Shown: positions 10,078 to 22,301 of the stretch, piece after piece | How the letters are laid out: the number at the start of each line of letters is the position of its first letter | Position numbering within the stretch: the first letter of the stretch is position 1 | Source: Diplocarpon mali | Lineage: Eukaryota > Ascomycota > Leotiomycetes > Helotiales > Drepanopezizaceae | Length of the DNA stretch: 64,000 nt | Direction: 5' to 3' | Assembly: GCA_024741835.1 (NCBI GenBank) | Contig: JAENRP010000075.1 | Span: forward strand, 1-64,000 | Translations under genes and position numbers: made by a program | The notes under the pieces: generated by a model | Databases searched by the model: none | What the model was told of the DNA's origin: nothing | The model's input: only the letters and a program-made list of their open reading frames with translations

Positions 10078-10440
10078 CTAGGCTTTCAAGGCCTCTTCGG
10101 CGACATATGCTTTGCGAATCACCGCTCTTTCCCTAACGCGGAGCTGAGAATGAGCCATGAATCGAACATTTTTAGGGCTGATCTTTACGCGAGCGGGGAT
10201 ATCGTGCATGGTGATGAGCTTACCGTTTCCCACCATGGCAAGGATCGGGCGAGGCGCAAGACAGTAACTTAGCTTTCTAGGCGCACTCAAGAAGCTTCTG
10301 AAGTAGCTGGAAGATGTACGGCCTGCCTCTTGAGGTGCAAAACTAAGGACGAGTGGGATCGAAGAGAAGACAGATTGAAGCGATGATGATGGATTTACTT
10401 ACGTCTGGGGGAGCAGAGCGCTAGCCCTAACAATACTCAT
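10078..10440 (-). CDS. Small protein of unknown function, possible mitochondrial targeting
   Basis: Two exons, 10440-10403 and 10342-10078, separated by a 60-nt intron with a perfect gtaagt donor and a ccttag acceptor. Joining them in phase gives 100 residues. The N-terminus (MSIVRASALLPQTFAPQEAG, then many Ser and Arg and few acids) resembles a mitochondrial presequence. The C-terminal half contains HDIPARVKISPKNVRFMAHS and ends with a basic helix (RVRERAVIRKAYVAEEALKA). I do not recognise the family. The clean intron and preserved phase are the main evidence that it is real. Confidence 0.5.
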
Positions 10441-11821
10441 GCCTTCCAGTAGGGTACTGTAGACTTGCTAAGCCAGGGAATAGCGAATGAAGCCCAATGT
10501 ATATCCGAGTATCATGACTACCAACTTTTTGTCACATAACATACGAGAGCTTCCAAGCACTAGCCGACTGGTACAAGCCATTTGCCCTTTTCATACCGAA
10601 GCATAGCGTTGTACCCCTTCTCCCGCTAGTAAACTGCTCTGATGAACAACTCGATCCTTTGAGGCTTATCATTTCTTTTGCCCCGCATAGTATGTTAAGA
10701 GCTCTCTATGTGACTTTACACTCATAATTTAATTAGCTTTGAAATCACGTATCTTCACATTTCGCTAACATGGCGATAAAAGCCGTGATTCAAGACTACG
10801 ATTACTTGCCTAAATACCAACAATTTGATACCTTAAATGATCATCAAACATGGTTGTAATTAGTTCCCATTCTCACTAGAGTAACAGTCATTTCTCACGT
10901 TACAGATTTCTTATTGATTTTATCTTACGCCTAAACGAAAGGGGCCATGTCTTGGTGTAGAACAGCCCATTTGACTAAGATCAGTTGGCGGTAACTCCTA
11001 TATTGAGATTGTAGACAAGGAAAAATGGTAATTCTCATGGGCTTAATGCTTATCATAGATGCTGTCGGTGGCGAATTTCTTTCCGCAAGTATACCTGTTT
11101 CGTAGCTTTTCAGATAAGATGTCAAGGTCTCTCCGCCGACAAGTGAGGCGCCGTAGCAACAGCTTCGCGGTAAAGTCGCTCGGAAGACAGCAGGCCGGAA
11201 TCGTGCAGCGTTCTTCGTCTTCCGAAACTGTTCGAGCGCATTTGTCAAAATGGGTCATGCTTGTTTCAGAGGTGGTGTACTACGATGTGATGGGGACAAA
11301 GAGGATATCACAAGAAGTAATAGCTTTCTTATGAACTGCAGACGATAAAGCCAAGACAACGAGCAGATTTTACTTAGATAAGGATTGCGAGATCACTAAT
11401 GTATCCGCCATATCTCGGTACCTCACTTCGTACAGAAACATCAAGGGTATGACTATAGGCCACTTGAGCTGTACTCAAGCTCAATTAACCGAAAGAAAGA
11501 AAAATATTTGGAGAATTTTGGAAGCATAGGAGAAACAAAGTCTGCATGGACGGAATCCATTTCTCACACCACGATCCAGTAAGCAAAGATCTATCGAATC
11601 CCTATCAACCAGAAGCCAAGAGTCCATCCAGCCATCCAGGCACGGGTATCCATCCCGAAGTTTTCTCGCCCTCACCCAGTAATACAATCGGAGCCTGTTC
11701 CTGAGCTGCGAATTTTAATATGCCAAACGCCACCCAATGCATCCATGCTTGAAAGATGTGCTAACAACTAATGATATAATGCAAGCTCGTCGTCACTTTC
11801 GTAGGACTCGGGGGGTAGGTT
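10441..11821. other. Intergenic, moderately AT-rich
   Basis: Short frames on both strands around 11040-11330 overlap each other and have no start context, domain or splice signals I trust. I see no RNA gene or repeat. Confidence 0.5.
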
Positions 11822-14402
11822 TTAGGCGGTAACAGCCACGCCATTAGAGTTGAGTGTCGCTTGTTTGTCGGTGGGCTGCGTGCGCTCGGCTAGGGCAGGG
11901 CGCCATTTGGAGAAGAGCTTCACTACTATTGGTCTCGCGTCCTCATCTACTGCTTGTCAGTTTCACAACAAAATGATAGAAGGGATTGTCTTACAAGTTT
12001 CCCAAACGTCCTCCACGGCATTCAGGACCAGCTCCCGCACAGGCGGCCTATACGCAACCAAAAAAAGCAGACTTTGCAGCGCCATGTTGACCGTCGCGGG
12101 ATCTCTGCACAACTTCTTAACCCTGTCCAGGACATCCACGCTCAGCCCTGGTATGTCGCTTAGGAACTTGATGACAAGACCTCTGTCCTGCCCATCTAAA
12201 TAAGGAATCATACCATCCAGAACCTGCACGACCCATTTCCCGTAGTGAAGAATGGTGTTTGGGTCAGTTTTCACCTGCATCTTATCGTTGTACCACTCTT
12301 CGCACAACCACGCCAGGGCGATGTCAATGCGCTTCCGGAAGTCCTCTAGGATATAGACGCATAGAAATTCGCGAATATTATTTCCGAGAGAGGATGAAGA
12401 GGAATACTCTGACTCGGCTTTCAAAGCATCTAACTCTTCCAGACCAGCTGGGGCACGTGTGGCGATCCGGGTGAGGATAGTAATCCATGCGTCTCGATCG
12501 TATGCACTGGCAGCAAGCCTGTTGATGCCCGCTTTGGTCTTCTTCCCTCTCTCTTCCAGTCCCTTCATCACGTCAAACATCTTTGAGACGGTTAAGCGAC
12601 CTACTTCGCTGGCTTGCGAAGTAGTCAGGGGTAGGGGTGCAGGGAGGGTGAAGCGGCTAGAAGTGGCAGGTGCTGATGCCACCTTTAAATCTTCGGAAGC
12701 TGCACTGTCAGGCTTGTTGAGTATTTGCTCTGTATCCTCTGTGGCATAGAAATCTGGCTCATAGTCGTCGTCCTCCTCAGTATCCAAATCAGCGGTCGCT
12801 GTATTTACTACTGCTGGTTTGGCGGCTTCTAAGATTTTGTATCGTTGAAGGACACCCTGAGCACATGTTAGTCTGGATAGAAGTTTGAAAAAGAATTACT
12901 CATACCTCAACTGCTTGATTTAGTGTTCCCGCGTCAATCTTTTGCAATATCGTTATACCAATCTTGAGCACGAGACCTTCTGAAAGTTGCGAAACATCGA
13001 ATGCTTTCAGTGCCTCATCTGTCGTGACCGTGAAGAGCTCTGCAATGGTATGAGGTCCAGGCGGCAGAGGAGGAACATGAAATTTGGGGGCGAGGGCTGG
13101 GGCAGGAGCTGCCAACTTTTGCCGCTTTGCGACGTCTGATACATCTGTAGGTTCTGGAGGCCCACGCTTCCGTGTAGAATCATCAAAGATCTCAGCTCTC
13201 GACCTCATCAACCGCTCAATATATTGATGCATTTTTCCAGCGAGAGGGTGCTGTTGATCCCTGGAACAGATATGTCAGTACTTCATATGTGACGAGAACA
13301 GGAGCAGGCATACCGCTTGAGAACGTGGAGAAGCAAAGATCTAGTGGTCTTTTCCATGGATTTGACCATAACGCGGAGTTTTGGGGTCATGAGGGAGTTG
13401 GCTTGTTTCAGAGGATTGAAATTCAGGATAACATTCAGGATCTTAATGGCAGTTTGAGGGCGGGAGCGGATCAGGGTGGACAGGGAATTCAGGGTAGCAT
13501 CAACGAGAATAGCGTCGCTGTACATGTTAATTAGTAACACAGGGAGAAGAGAGGGGACTGACCTGTTATTTTCATGAAAAACTGCTAACATCCGATCCAA
13601 CAGGCCGGATGCTTCTGCTTCGAGGTTCTTTGGGGGTATCAGAGGGTGATTTGGCGGAACCATAGATAGGGAGACTGTGAAACTTTCACCACGCTGCAGG
13701 AAGTAAGTACAATTACACGCAGGAGTCGAATATCCATACCCTCGGGTCAGCGTCCGGGCCTTTAGTCTGAACCAGTACAACTCTTTGAGCAAACTTTATA
13801 CAGCATATCCTTACACCAGGGATGGCAGTATCCCATATCCGCAGTATCCTCGATTTAATTGCAAGCATTCGTTCCCATGTGGCACTATCATATGGATTGT
13901 TGATACTGTCCGCGCATACAAGTTAGATCCTGTTCCAAGAGATCTGTGCTATAATATCCAGCACCACGAATAGCCCTGAGTTCCATCATAACATGGGCAG
14001 AGCAGCGCAGATAAATACGAGGGCTTCAAGATGCACGCATGTGTCTGTATCATGGGGAGGAATGGCTACGTACATCCATCTCACCACCAGCGGGTACACA
14101 CTCGCAGCAGCCTGCACCGCGCTCCTCACCACATCCGGGTCCTCTTGCGGGTTTTCGATCATAATTCTCAACGTCTCCAGTACCAATAGACCCAAGGGCT
14201 CCTTCTGATGCGCCGGAATTGAGGGGCTCGCGAATGTCTCGGCCAGGAAATCCGCTACCCATCTTCGCAGCTCGACTCTTGCGCCAGGTCCAACTATGGG
14301 CAGAATTCCTTGTATGATCTGCGGGTAGTGACTGGCATCACTCAGGACAAGCTTGCGCGCATCGCCGAGTTGCTTTATCTGTTGGTCGACGGAGGAGTCC
14401 AT
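11822..14402 (-). CDS. PTA1: Pta1/symplekin-type mRNA cleavage and polyadenylation factor subunit
   Basis: About seven exons. Exon 1 is 14402-14074, exon 2 is 13905-13740, later exons start near 13693, and the last short exon runs from about 11949 to the TAA at 11822. Joined, they keep phase and give roughly 700 residues. The N-terminal HEAT-like region reads ELRRWVADFLAETFASPS, then ASVYPLVVRW joined to IINNPYDSATWERM and RILRIWDTAIPGVRICCIKF, the symplekin/Pta1 signature. Pta1 is a scaffold of the nuclear cleavage and polyadenylation factor that bridges it to RNA polymerase II and links mRNA 3' processing with transcription. A basic/proline linker (KRQKLAAPAPALAPKFHVPP) leads to an acidic segment and a helical C-terminus. 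An antisense open frame at 11850-12203 is a shadow. Confidence 0.88.
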
Positions 14403-15439
14403 GGTGATGGCAGGGTCAACAGCTAGAACGGAGCTCTACTACCAAGAATTTCGAAGCCTTCATGTGAGACAATGCGCAAATTACCGTGGTCGCGAATGGT
14501 ATAGAGATTGAGCCTCTCAACTGTGTACCATAATATCTGATCATGAATTGTGCAGGAAGTCGAGATAGTCTTGCTTGTTGAGTGATCTTCCTCTTTCATG
14601 AGACGCGGCTCTCGCAAGGTAGGTGACTGCGAGAATAAGGTTGGCCGAAGTAAGCTAGTGCGTAATTAGCGCCCTAACAGGCGCAGTTGGATAGAACTAA
14701 AGTATGGAAGTTGTGCATTGCTACGACTAATTTCCGTGACAGAACAAACAATCGTCGTCGAGATGCCAATGTAGTCGACTCCTCAACCATCTATCTCCCT
14801 ATTACTAACGCCCCCCAGCATACCACGATCCTCGTACTACGACCAGCACTACAAACAATCCGCTGCCCTAATCCGAGCTCGAAGACCGTACTTGATAAAG
14901 AACGCGGGGACAGGCCTAGCATTATTTGGGTTCTGCATAGGCGTCTGTTAGTACACCTCACGAGCAATAGGGAGAGATGCTGAATCAGTGTTTCTAGATT
15001 CTTTCACGATCAATGCTGTTGCCCAGGATGATTTCGAAGATGTCAAGGTTCCAGATGTGCCAGTGCAATTGCCTACGGCAGGAGGAAGTACCATGGCGAA
15101 CTCGGCAGGAGGGAAGTAAACATTGTTGGGATGACGATTGATGAGATGAAAGGGGAGTTTCTTGTACGATTTAAAGGCCTTGGGCTGTTCAACCCACATT
15201 TTGTGATCCTGGTCTCGTCATTGAAGGAGTCTGGTGGATATAAGAGTATTTCTTTGAATGTAGTAACTCTAGATATAACTACAAATGCCCAGGGAAAATC
15301 CTGCTGCGCCAAAACTTGCCATCAGTCTATGCAAGACATGATTAACCCGTCCATCCAAGACTCCTAATCATGTATTCATTATGCCTTCGCCTCAAACGCC
15401 TCCACCTTACGTCCCATATCATTATCGTGTCAAAAAGAA
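14403..15439. other. Intergenic between PTA1 and DEP1
   Basis: A short + frame around 14970-15119 (reading RDAESVFLDSFTINAVAQDD) looks faintly protein-like but has no start codon and no joined exon in phase. Overlapping minus frames at 14950-15310 are equally unsupported. No RNA gene or repeat is seen. Confidence 0.4.
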
Positions 15440-17691
15440 TCAAAATCGACTCATCATCGCCGTAACTTGCTCTCGCCGCACATCTTGAGAAATGTCACGA
15501 GTTGTCTCTGATGCGGCTACAGGAGGCGAGGGGTTTACATGGCCCTTCAAAATGTCCTGAGTATGTGAAAGGCTATTCTGGTCATTTGATGAAGGTGGGA
15601 GGCGGTTTTGTTGTGGGGATAATGATGTTTGCCGGCTACCTGATAAAGGTGACGGTACGACTGTATGGGAGTGGTTTGAGTTCGCGAAGGGATTGTGTGG
15701 AGAGATCCGGCCCCCCATTCCGCTGGAGTGGTGAAGCATAGAAGACGTGTTATTTGAGAAAGTGCCCGAGATCGGAAGGCCAGAGCCGTGTTGGTGTGAG
15801 TGACGTCGAGGTTGTACTTGTACCTGAGAAAATGGACTGGAAGTTCTCGGTGATTGCTGGGCTGACGCCTGTCTCTGGAGTAGATGTGCGTGCGAAGGAT
15901 GCTGAGGATTTGCCCATGGAGTTTTTTCGATGAACTGCTCTTCGGCAGGCTTGAACCGCGACGCTGAGCCAACACTGCGAAGCGCAGCGAGTTCTTGGAG
16001 AGGGAGGCTTGCTGGCTGAATATGTTGTTGGGCGTGTTTCCTTCTCACGCCCATCTTCTCCAGATCCTCCTCTAACTCTGCGGCCGATGTCGACGCCATC
16101 GTAGGCGCAGCGGGGAATCCAGCATATTTGGCAATCCCAGAAAGAATAGATACCTCGGTGTTGTAGGCCATCTGGTTTAGTTTTTGCTCATTGATCCGAG
16201 TAGGGTAACCCAGCGCATAATCCATAACATTTCCAGCATGGTTTCTTCTGTCGTGCTGGATTTCGTACCACTGCTTTCCGAGCTGCTCAATCTTCCTCTC
16301 TCGGATATCGCGAACTTCTTGTTTGTACTGAGCCAAAACCTGACTTCTTTTCGCCACTGATTGAGTCCTGAGATTCTGAACCTCATACTCGCGCAAGGTA
16401 TCCGCTATCCGGATCCTTTCGTCTCTTCGTGCCTTGATGCATTGCATCATGGCGAGGTAGCCTGGGTGTGTAGGTATGTCTTGTCGGAGCATCTCTTCTT
16501 CTCGATTGAGCTGTTCTAATCTTTCATTATAGAGTCTGCTAAGAAGTTAGTGGTGTGATATGTGAAATTCGGAGATCTCACCTGTCCCTGAAGGTAGTGA
16601 ATTGTCGCTCAATCGCACTCAGTCTTTCCAGCGCAGTTCGCTTTCTCTCGACTTTTTTTCTGTCAGTACAATCCAATAAGTCATTTCTGAAGCTCAGACT
16701 CACGTTCTTCCTCATTCTTCGTCGCAGCGTCGGCTTCATCGTCACCCTCATTCTCCGCTTGGTCCTCGTCGCCGTTTCTGACTTCGTCATCTCCACTCAC
16801 AGCAATGTCACCGTCAGGGTCGTCATGGACTCCAACACCGTTCTCCATAGCCTTCTTCTTCTTTCGGCCACGCCTCTTAGGGGATACTGGCAAATCATGC
16901 AGCTCAGGAACCAGGTCCTCTACGACAACAGGCTCTTCGATATCCTCAGTAGGCTCGTCCTCTTGCGCTGCCCCTGCCTCATCGCCAGAAACGTTACCGC
17001 TGATCGGGTTGGAAAGATCTTCCTCATCTTCAGGAATCGCATCCTCCTCAATCGCGTAATCGTCACCTGGGGCCATTATAGAACCAGTGCGTTTGCGCAA
17101 AGGTTCGCCCAAGTCGTCGTCCAACGAGCTCCCCGCCATTATTGACCGTTTGCGCTTCCTTGTATCGGCGTGTATTACAGATTGCAAGCTATTGCCGTCG
17201 ATTGAAGACTCTCTGAGAAATGTAGGCACTGTCGTAGACTGAGATTCAGGCTCGCCGTGCTCAGAGCTTTTCGGCGAGTCGGGAGACTCATTGAGAGAAA
17301 TATCGCCAGAGGATGACAGATCGTCCTCTTCCTCCTCGACCTCATACATATCAGCATGGATTACTTGGTTGTTCGGCTTGCTTAGGTTGTGTTTGTAGCT
17401 ATGGTTTGACATTATGAGGTCCTGCTGCTGTCGAAATTTGAGAGGAGACCCCTCGAGACGCTCTGTTTCGGCCTCGGAGTCATTTTCGTCGTCAGAAGGA
17501 CTGCTAGGGCTTTCTGAGACTTCTGCGTCGTCATCCTCGTCTTCATCGATGTTGTTGTCCTCAATATCGGAGAGACTGCTTGAGCCGTCTCCATCCTCGC
17601 CGTCGTTATCGCCAATCTCAAGTTCGTCCCGGGCGTCTGTTTGGGCAGCTTGCAACAAGGCATCGACCCCATGCTCCATTTGACTAACCAT
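15440..17691 (-). CDS. Sds3/Dep1-family subunit of the Rpd3L histone deacetylase complex
   Basis: Exons at 17691-16704, about 16658-16582 and about 16535-15440. The N-terminal 330 residues are strongly acidic with Ser/Asp/Glu runs and a basic patch (KRRGRKKKK). The middle exon and the start of the third encode the helical Sds3-like domain: RTALERLSAIERQFTTFRDR, LYNERLEQLNREEEMLR, then IRERKIEQLGKQWYEIQHDR. The tail is Gln/Ser/Pro-rich. Sds3 and Dep1 scaffold Rpd3L/Sin3 deacetylase assemblies; the acidic leader favours a Dep1-like assignment but I leave the symbol open. Oddity: exon 1 ends in phase 1 at its only good donor (gtgagt), whereas exon 2 needs phase 2. One base is missing, possibly in the A7 run just after the acceptor. 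The gene diverges from NOP12. Confidence 0.8.
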
Positions 17692-18102
17692 CGTGTGCTA
17701 ATGATACCCGCAATTTGTCTTGTCTAATGGTTACATCCCTTGAGGGTTTGTTCCTTGATTCTGTCAACGGTATTTGCGCGCCAGAAACTTGGGATAGAGT
17801 CCGGGTGTTTGACGGAGAAAAAGTCAGATGGAAAGTAATGTCTGAAGTCCGAGCCAATTTCAGTAGAATTTTGGGGCGATGGACAAGCTGTAGAGGCGTT
17901 GTTTGAACAGAAAGACGCACCCAGTGGGCAAGATGGCTTGACACCCCGAATTCGAGCCTGGTTAATTGGAGCTAGTAGGTGTAGCGGAGAAACCTTATTC
18001 CTATCTTATCGTGATTCGCGACAGCTGCGAAAGATTTTCTGAACCGGTTCGAAACACTATTTAATAACGACTTCAATCACCTGTGCGTCTAAAATATTCA
18101 TC
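17692..18102. promoter_or_regulatory. Divergent promoter region DEP1-type gene / NOP12
   Basis: These 411 bp separate two start codons facing away from each other. The only open frames overlap in both directions and are uninformative. It must contain both promoters; I cannot assign specific elements. Confidence 0.5.
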
Positions 18103-19987
18103 ATGGGCAAACGAAGTCGCAAAGAAGAGGAGGTCGCAGAGAAGAAGCCCAAAATCAGGAAGGAATGTAGTAAGTCTCTCGCTGTGGATGCGGCAACTGT
18201 CGATCAGGGCTTAGCACTACTGTTCGCGACAAGTGTAAGTTAATCATTTCAATCGACACATTGCAATATACTGACTGATATTTGCACAGGCTGGCCCCGT
18301 CAAAGCCCCCTCAAATTCACGTTACCAGGAGCCTCCGCCTGCCAGGAAACAGACTATAGCCGCGGAGGAATCAGGGAGAGAAAGCCAGGAAGAAGAGGCC
18401 GAAGCCGATGGCGATGATGAGGATCTAAGCAGTATGGCTGGGGATCTGGAGGATTTTGATGTGGCAGACCTGTCAGAGTCTGGGGAAGAATTCGGGGGTG
18501 ATGACTTGGACAAGCTCATCGAGATTTCCGTCCCAACGCCAGAACGGAAGCGTAAGAGAAAAGTCGAGGAAGAAGATCTTGAAGGAAAATATATGCAGAA
18601 GCTTGCTCAAGAGGAAAAGAAAGAAGAGGCTGAACGTAAAGCTGAACGACGGTTGAAGCGCCAAAGGACGACGGCAGCTCAGGACCCAGGCATTTCTAAA
18701 GGTTCTGAATTGTCCGAAGACCTTGACTCGGATGAGCAGGATGGCAGCAACTCGCATCTCGATAAAAAGACTACTACAAGAGTCGCGCCCGCGGAAGTCC
18801 CTTTGCATGAATCCCTTGCACCAAGCAAAGATGTTATAGAGCTTGAGAAAGCTTCTCGGACGGTCTTCCTGGCCAATGTTTCCACGCTTGCCATGACCGA
18901 CAAGGCTGCCAAGAAAACTCTCCTGGCACATATGGGCTCGTTCCTCTCCTCACTCCCCGCACCATTAGCAGGAAAACCTGAGCACAAAGTCGATTCGATT
19001 CGATTCCGATCCACAGCGTATGCCGGTACAGCTCTCCCCAAGAAGGCCGCCTTTGCCAAAAAGGACCTCATGGCTGCTACAACCAAGAGTACAAATGCCT
19101 ACCTTGTGTACTCCACTGCCTTCGCCGCGAGAGAAGCAGTGAAAAGGCTGAACGGGAGCACGGTTTTAGACCGTCATCTCCGTGTAGATGGCGTGGCCCA
19201 TCCGACAAAAATAGACCACCGCCGATGCGTTTTCGTAGGAAATCTAGGCTTTGTCGATGACGAGAGCATGCTTGACCAAGGTGGAGAGAACGAGCGCAAA
19301 CGCTCCAAAATTCCTTCGGATATCGAGGAAGGGCTATGGCGTCAATTTAGCAAAGCTGGTACTGTGGAAAGTGTTCGTGTGGTACGAGACGAGAAGACAA
19401 GAGTAGGAAAAGGGTTTGCTTATGTGCAATTCGCGGTCCGCTCATCACGCCTCATTTCATGATCATATGACTAATTTTCCTAGGACCCAAATGCGGTAGA
19501 AGCAGCACTCCTATTCAACGAAAAGAAATATCCACCAATGCTACCCCGTGTATTGCGTGTGGTCCGTGCTAAGGCCGTCCGCAAAACTGCTTTAGCTTCT
19601 GCTGCTTCGCGACCAAATCCCCGCGAAAGAAAAGTCAACAACAAACCCCGTATCTATAATCCCAAGACAACATCCGAGATGTCATCTTTCCAGGGCCGAG
19701 CTGGCAAACTATTGGGTAAGGCCGGAGCTGCCCAATATAGGAATAAGGATGCCGCAAGCGGTGCTAATGGGACGGTGATTGGAACGAAAGGGAAAGGAGT
19801 TGCAGTTGAGGGCATTGCCAAGACTCCCGAGAGCATCGTGTTCGAAGGATACAGGGCAAGCTCGAAGAATGGGAGACCGAAGGATTTGAGGATAGGCGGT
19901 GCCAAGAAAGGAAATGGGAAGCCAAAGAACAGAAGTAGTTCGCGGGCGAGCTCGTGGAGGAAAGCTGGTGGTAAGAAGACCTCCTGA
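18103..19987 (+). CDS. NOP12: Nucleolar RNA-binding protein Nop12
   Basis: Three exons: 18103-18234, 18290-19435 and 19484-19987, all in phase, giving 593 residues. Nop12 is a nucleolar RRM protein needed for pre-25S rRNA processing in yeast. The N-terminus is basic (MGKRSRKEEEVAEKKPK), followed by an acidic segment and Lys/Glu-rich coiled region. The first RRM starts at about RTVFLANVST and includes NAYLVYSTAFAAREAVKRLN. The second starts at RRCVFVGNLGFVDDE and contains RVGKGFAYVQF split by the second intron just after the RNP1 strand. The C-terminus is Gly/Lys-rich (KNRSSSRASSWRKAGGKK), typical of nucleolar proteins. Length and domain order fit the family. Confidence 0.9.
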
Positions 19988-22301
19988 GCGGGATCTGTAC
20001 ATGCTAGATTTCGATCGCGGCCCAACTGGAGGGTACTTTCTGTACTCTCGCCTGCGCTACTTGGCCGTTACTACCGCCCAACTTGCAGTACGGGTGAATA
20101 TTATAAGTGTAGACTTCTCCGACTGAAATGGCGCGTCAAGGTTCCAGGATTTGCAAGACATCAATAGCTGAGATCTCTGGTAGTTGCGAAGTGATCTCAG
20201 TGAGGCAGGCAATGACTTGGGCTACACATTCTAGTCTTGCTTTTTGTATACGACTGCAGCTACTGTAACCCTGTGCAGCAAATTCCAGGAATTCAAATTC
20301 ATTAAGTTAGCCTCTTGTTCATCTGCACTCGAAGCAGCTCACACCGTGCCAAAAGCTGCTCGCGGGTGACTCGCTTCGTTCTGCAATTCTTGGTTGAGAG
20401 CCTAGACAAATGTTGCTGCTATATACATTGTGGGAGGCTTCTTCCCACATCAACTGTACCATCTAGTTGCAGTCGGGAGAATAGATTCGCATCGAACATC
20501 GTTCTCCGCCAAAACGCTGAAGCGTCTGCTCATCACGCTCTGAACTTTATGGTCTTGGTGCGAATGAACGACAGGACAGTCATAAATCTTTCCGAGCCGA
20601 TATGGTTCCCGGGTCCTAGCAGAAGGCCCCGTCCACCCACCTACAAGTCATAAGCTCTGAACTCTTTATCCTTTCGACAACCAACAACACCAGCATCGAT
20701 CTCTTCTTTCTTGAGACATCGAGTCTGACCAACGTATAGAATTCGAAACAGCTTTATCATGATGAGTTCAATCACCTCCAAAATTTTCTAGATCATGCAC
20801 TTAGTCTGTCAGTTCGCCTTCCAACGGACCCCCACGGAAAACGGCAGAGTGCTCTACAATCCAAACACCGCAGTGAATACTTCTTGACCTCCATACCCGT
20901 TGGCTAGAATCAAGCCAACCCCCTGCTCGGAGACTTCCGCAGATGGAGCTGGGTACACTGTCAGTAAGGTTGGCGGCTACGTCGAGAGACTTCGTCTTGT
21001 ATGTCGATCTAGTCTGACCAAGATGAGCACTCCCCGTAATGATTCTTGCCACAGCTAATAAAGTTTTCAGGAGCTGCTTCCTAAATGCCTCCCTATTGAC
21101 GGCAATGATTGGCAAGAAGCAAGCTTGAAAGGCTTCAATACGCTCCAACAAGCATTTCTTGACGCCCTTTGGTGAAAAGGCCAGGTTTGTCACTATCCGG
21201 CTAACAGTTGCAGCTGGGGTGGCTGCCTTGGCTATCACGCTGCCGTTTTATGCAACGATGTAAGAGGTATTTGTGTCTGTACGGGTGCACCTGTTGCTGA
21301 CCGAAGCCGTGTTAGAACCCCCATCAATTTGTTATGGACTGCGAAGACATGGTTGGTTACATTGATGCGGTTAACACTAAATGTCGCCATGGGTCATTCT
21401 TTGCGAGTGCTGGAGGCCAGGGGTTTGATACAGGTCAATTCAGTGAGTTTTTCCCGAATCCTATAGTTTTTCCGCTCCTCTTCCACAATATTTCGGGCTA
21501 CAGACGAACGACGGCTCGCCCAAGACATTATATATCTTCGAAGACATAATACGTCCATTTATTCTTATGGGATATTTTTAAGGCTAACTAATATTGCCAA
21601 TCAGATGTGGTAACCAGATTGGTGAGAGCAGATGAAAAGGATGGGGAACACAAACGCTGCAAGAATCCTCCCTTTGGTCTGGGACCGACTGATCTGTGAG
21701 GAACCGAAGTTTTCGAATATTCTCGTCCACGAACGAGGATTACGACTCAAGATTGGGATTAAACGGTAGCTTGAAGCTGATACTGGCTCTGGTATGGTGG
21801 GCTGGCCTCACTAATGGGAGATCGTGCTCGCTTGGCTTGTTTTCAGACTGTAGTTTCATCAGTTGGATTTCACACTACTTCCGATCTGCTGTTTCAGTGC
21901 TAGTGAATCGCAACATATAGGATTAGGCCAGCTGTGTTATTAGAAGAGTCGGATTAGAAGGGCCGGATGGCTTTGGAGCATGTTGTGAAGGCACAAGCGT
22001 TCCACTTGCAGAGCGGGTGCTTGACGTGTGGTGTCAAAAATGCAGATGATCATCTCATGAGTAGACATACAGGGATCCGATGGCTGCCATTTGAAGAGAT
22101 TCGGGAGAGGCTTTGATCTTGTTCTCCAGTCAGAAGTATCAATTGGCAAAATCAGACGGCGACCATGAGAGAAGCGAGACACAGTAATACCGCTAAATCT
22201 GCATTAGAAATTCGGTAGAGACCAGATATACAAAGCTATCCAGATACACCCCTTTGCAGTCTACAGCTACTGATGTCCATTTGGCACCGAAGGACACGCA
22301 C
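19988..22301. other. Intergenic, 2.3 kb, no gene recognised
   Basis: Several frames of 70-150 codons occur (for example minus 20801-21238) but they begin without ATG, lack domains and do not join in phase. I see no tRNA or tandem array. Confidence 0.45.

Noticed and set aside
14948..15312. Overlapping frames on both strands between PTA1 and the Dep1-type gene
   Set aside because: No start context or splice structure; cannot decide the strand.
16555..17145. 196-codon + frame opposite the Dep1-type gene
   Set aside because: Complement of acidic low-complexity codons; a shadow.
20801..21238. 145-codon minus frame
   Set aside because: No ATG start, no domain, no exon joining in phase.
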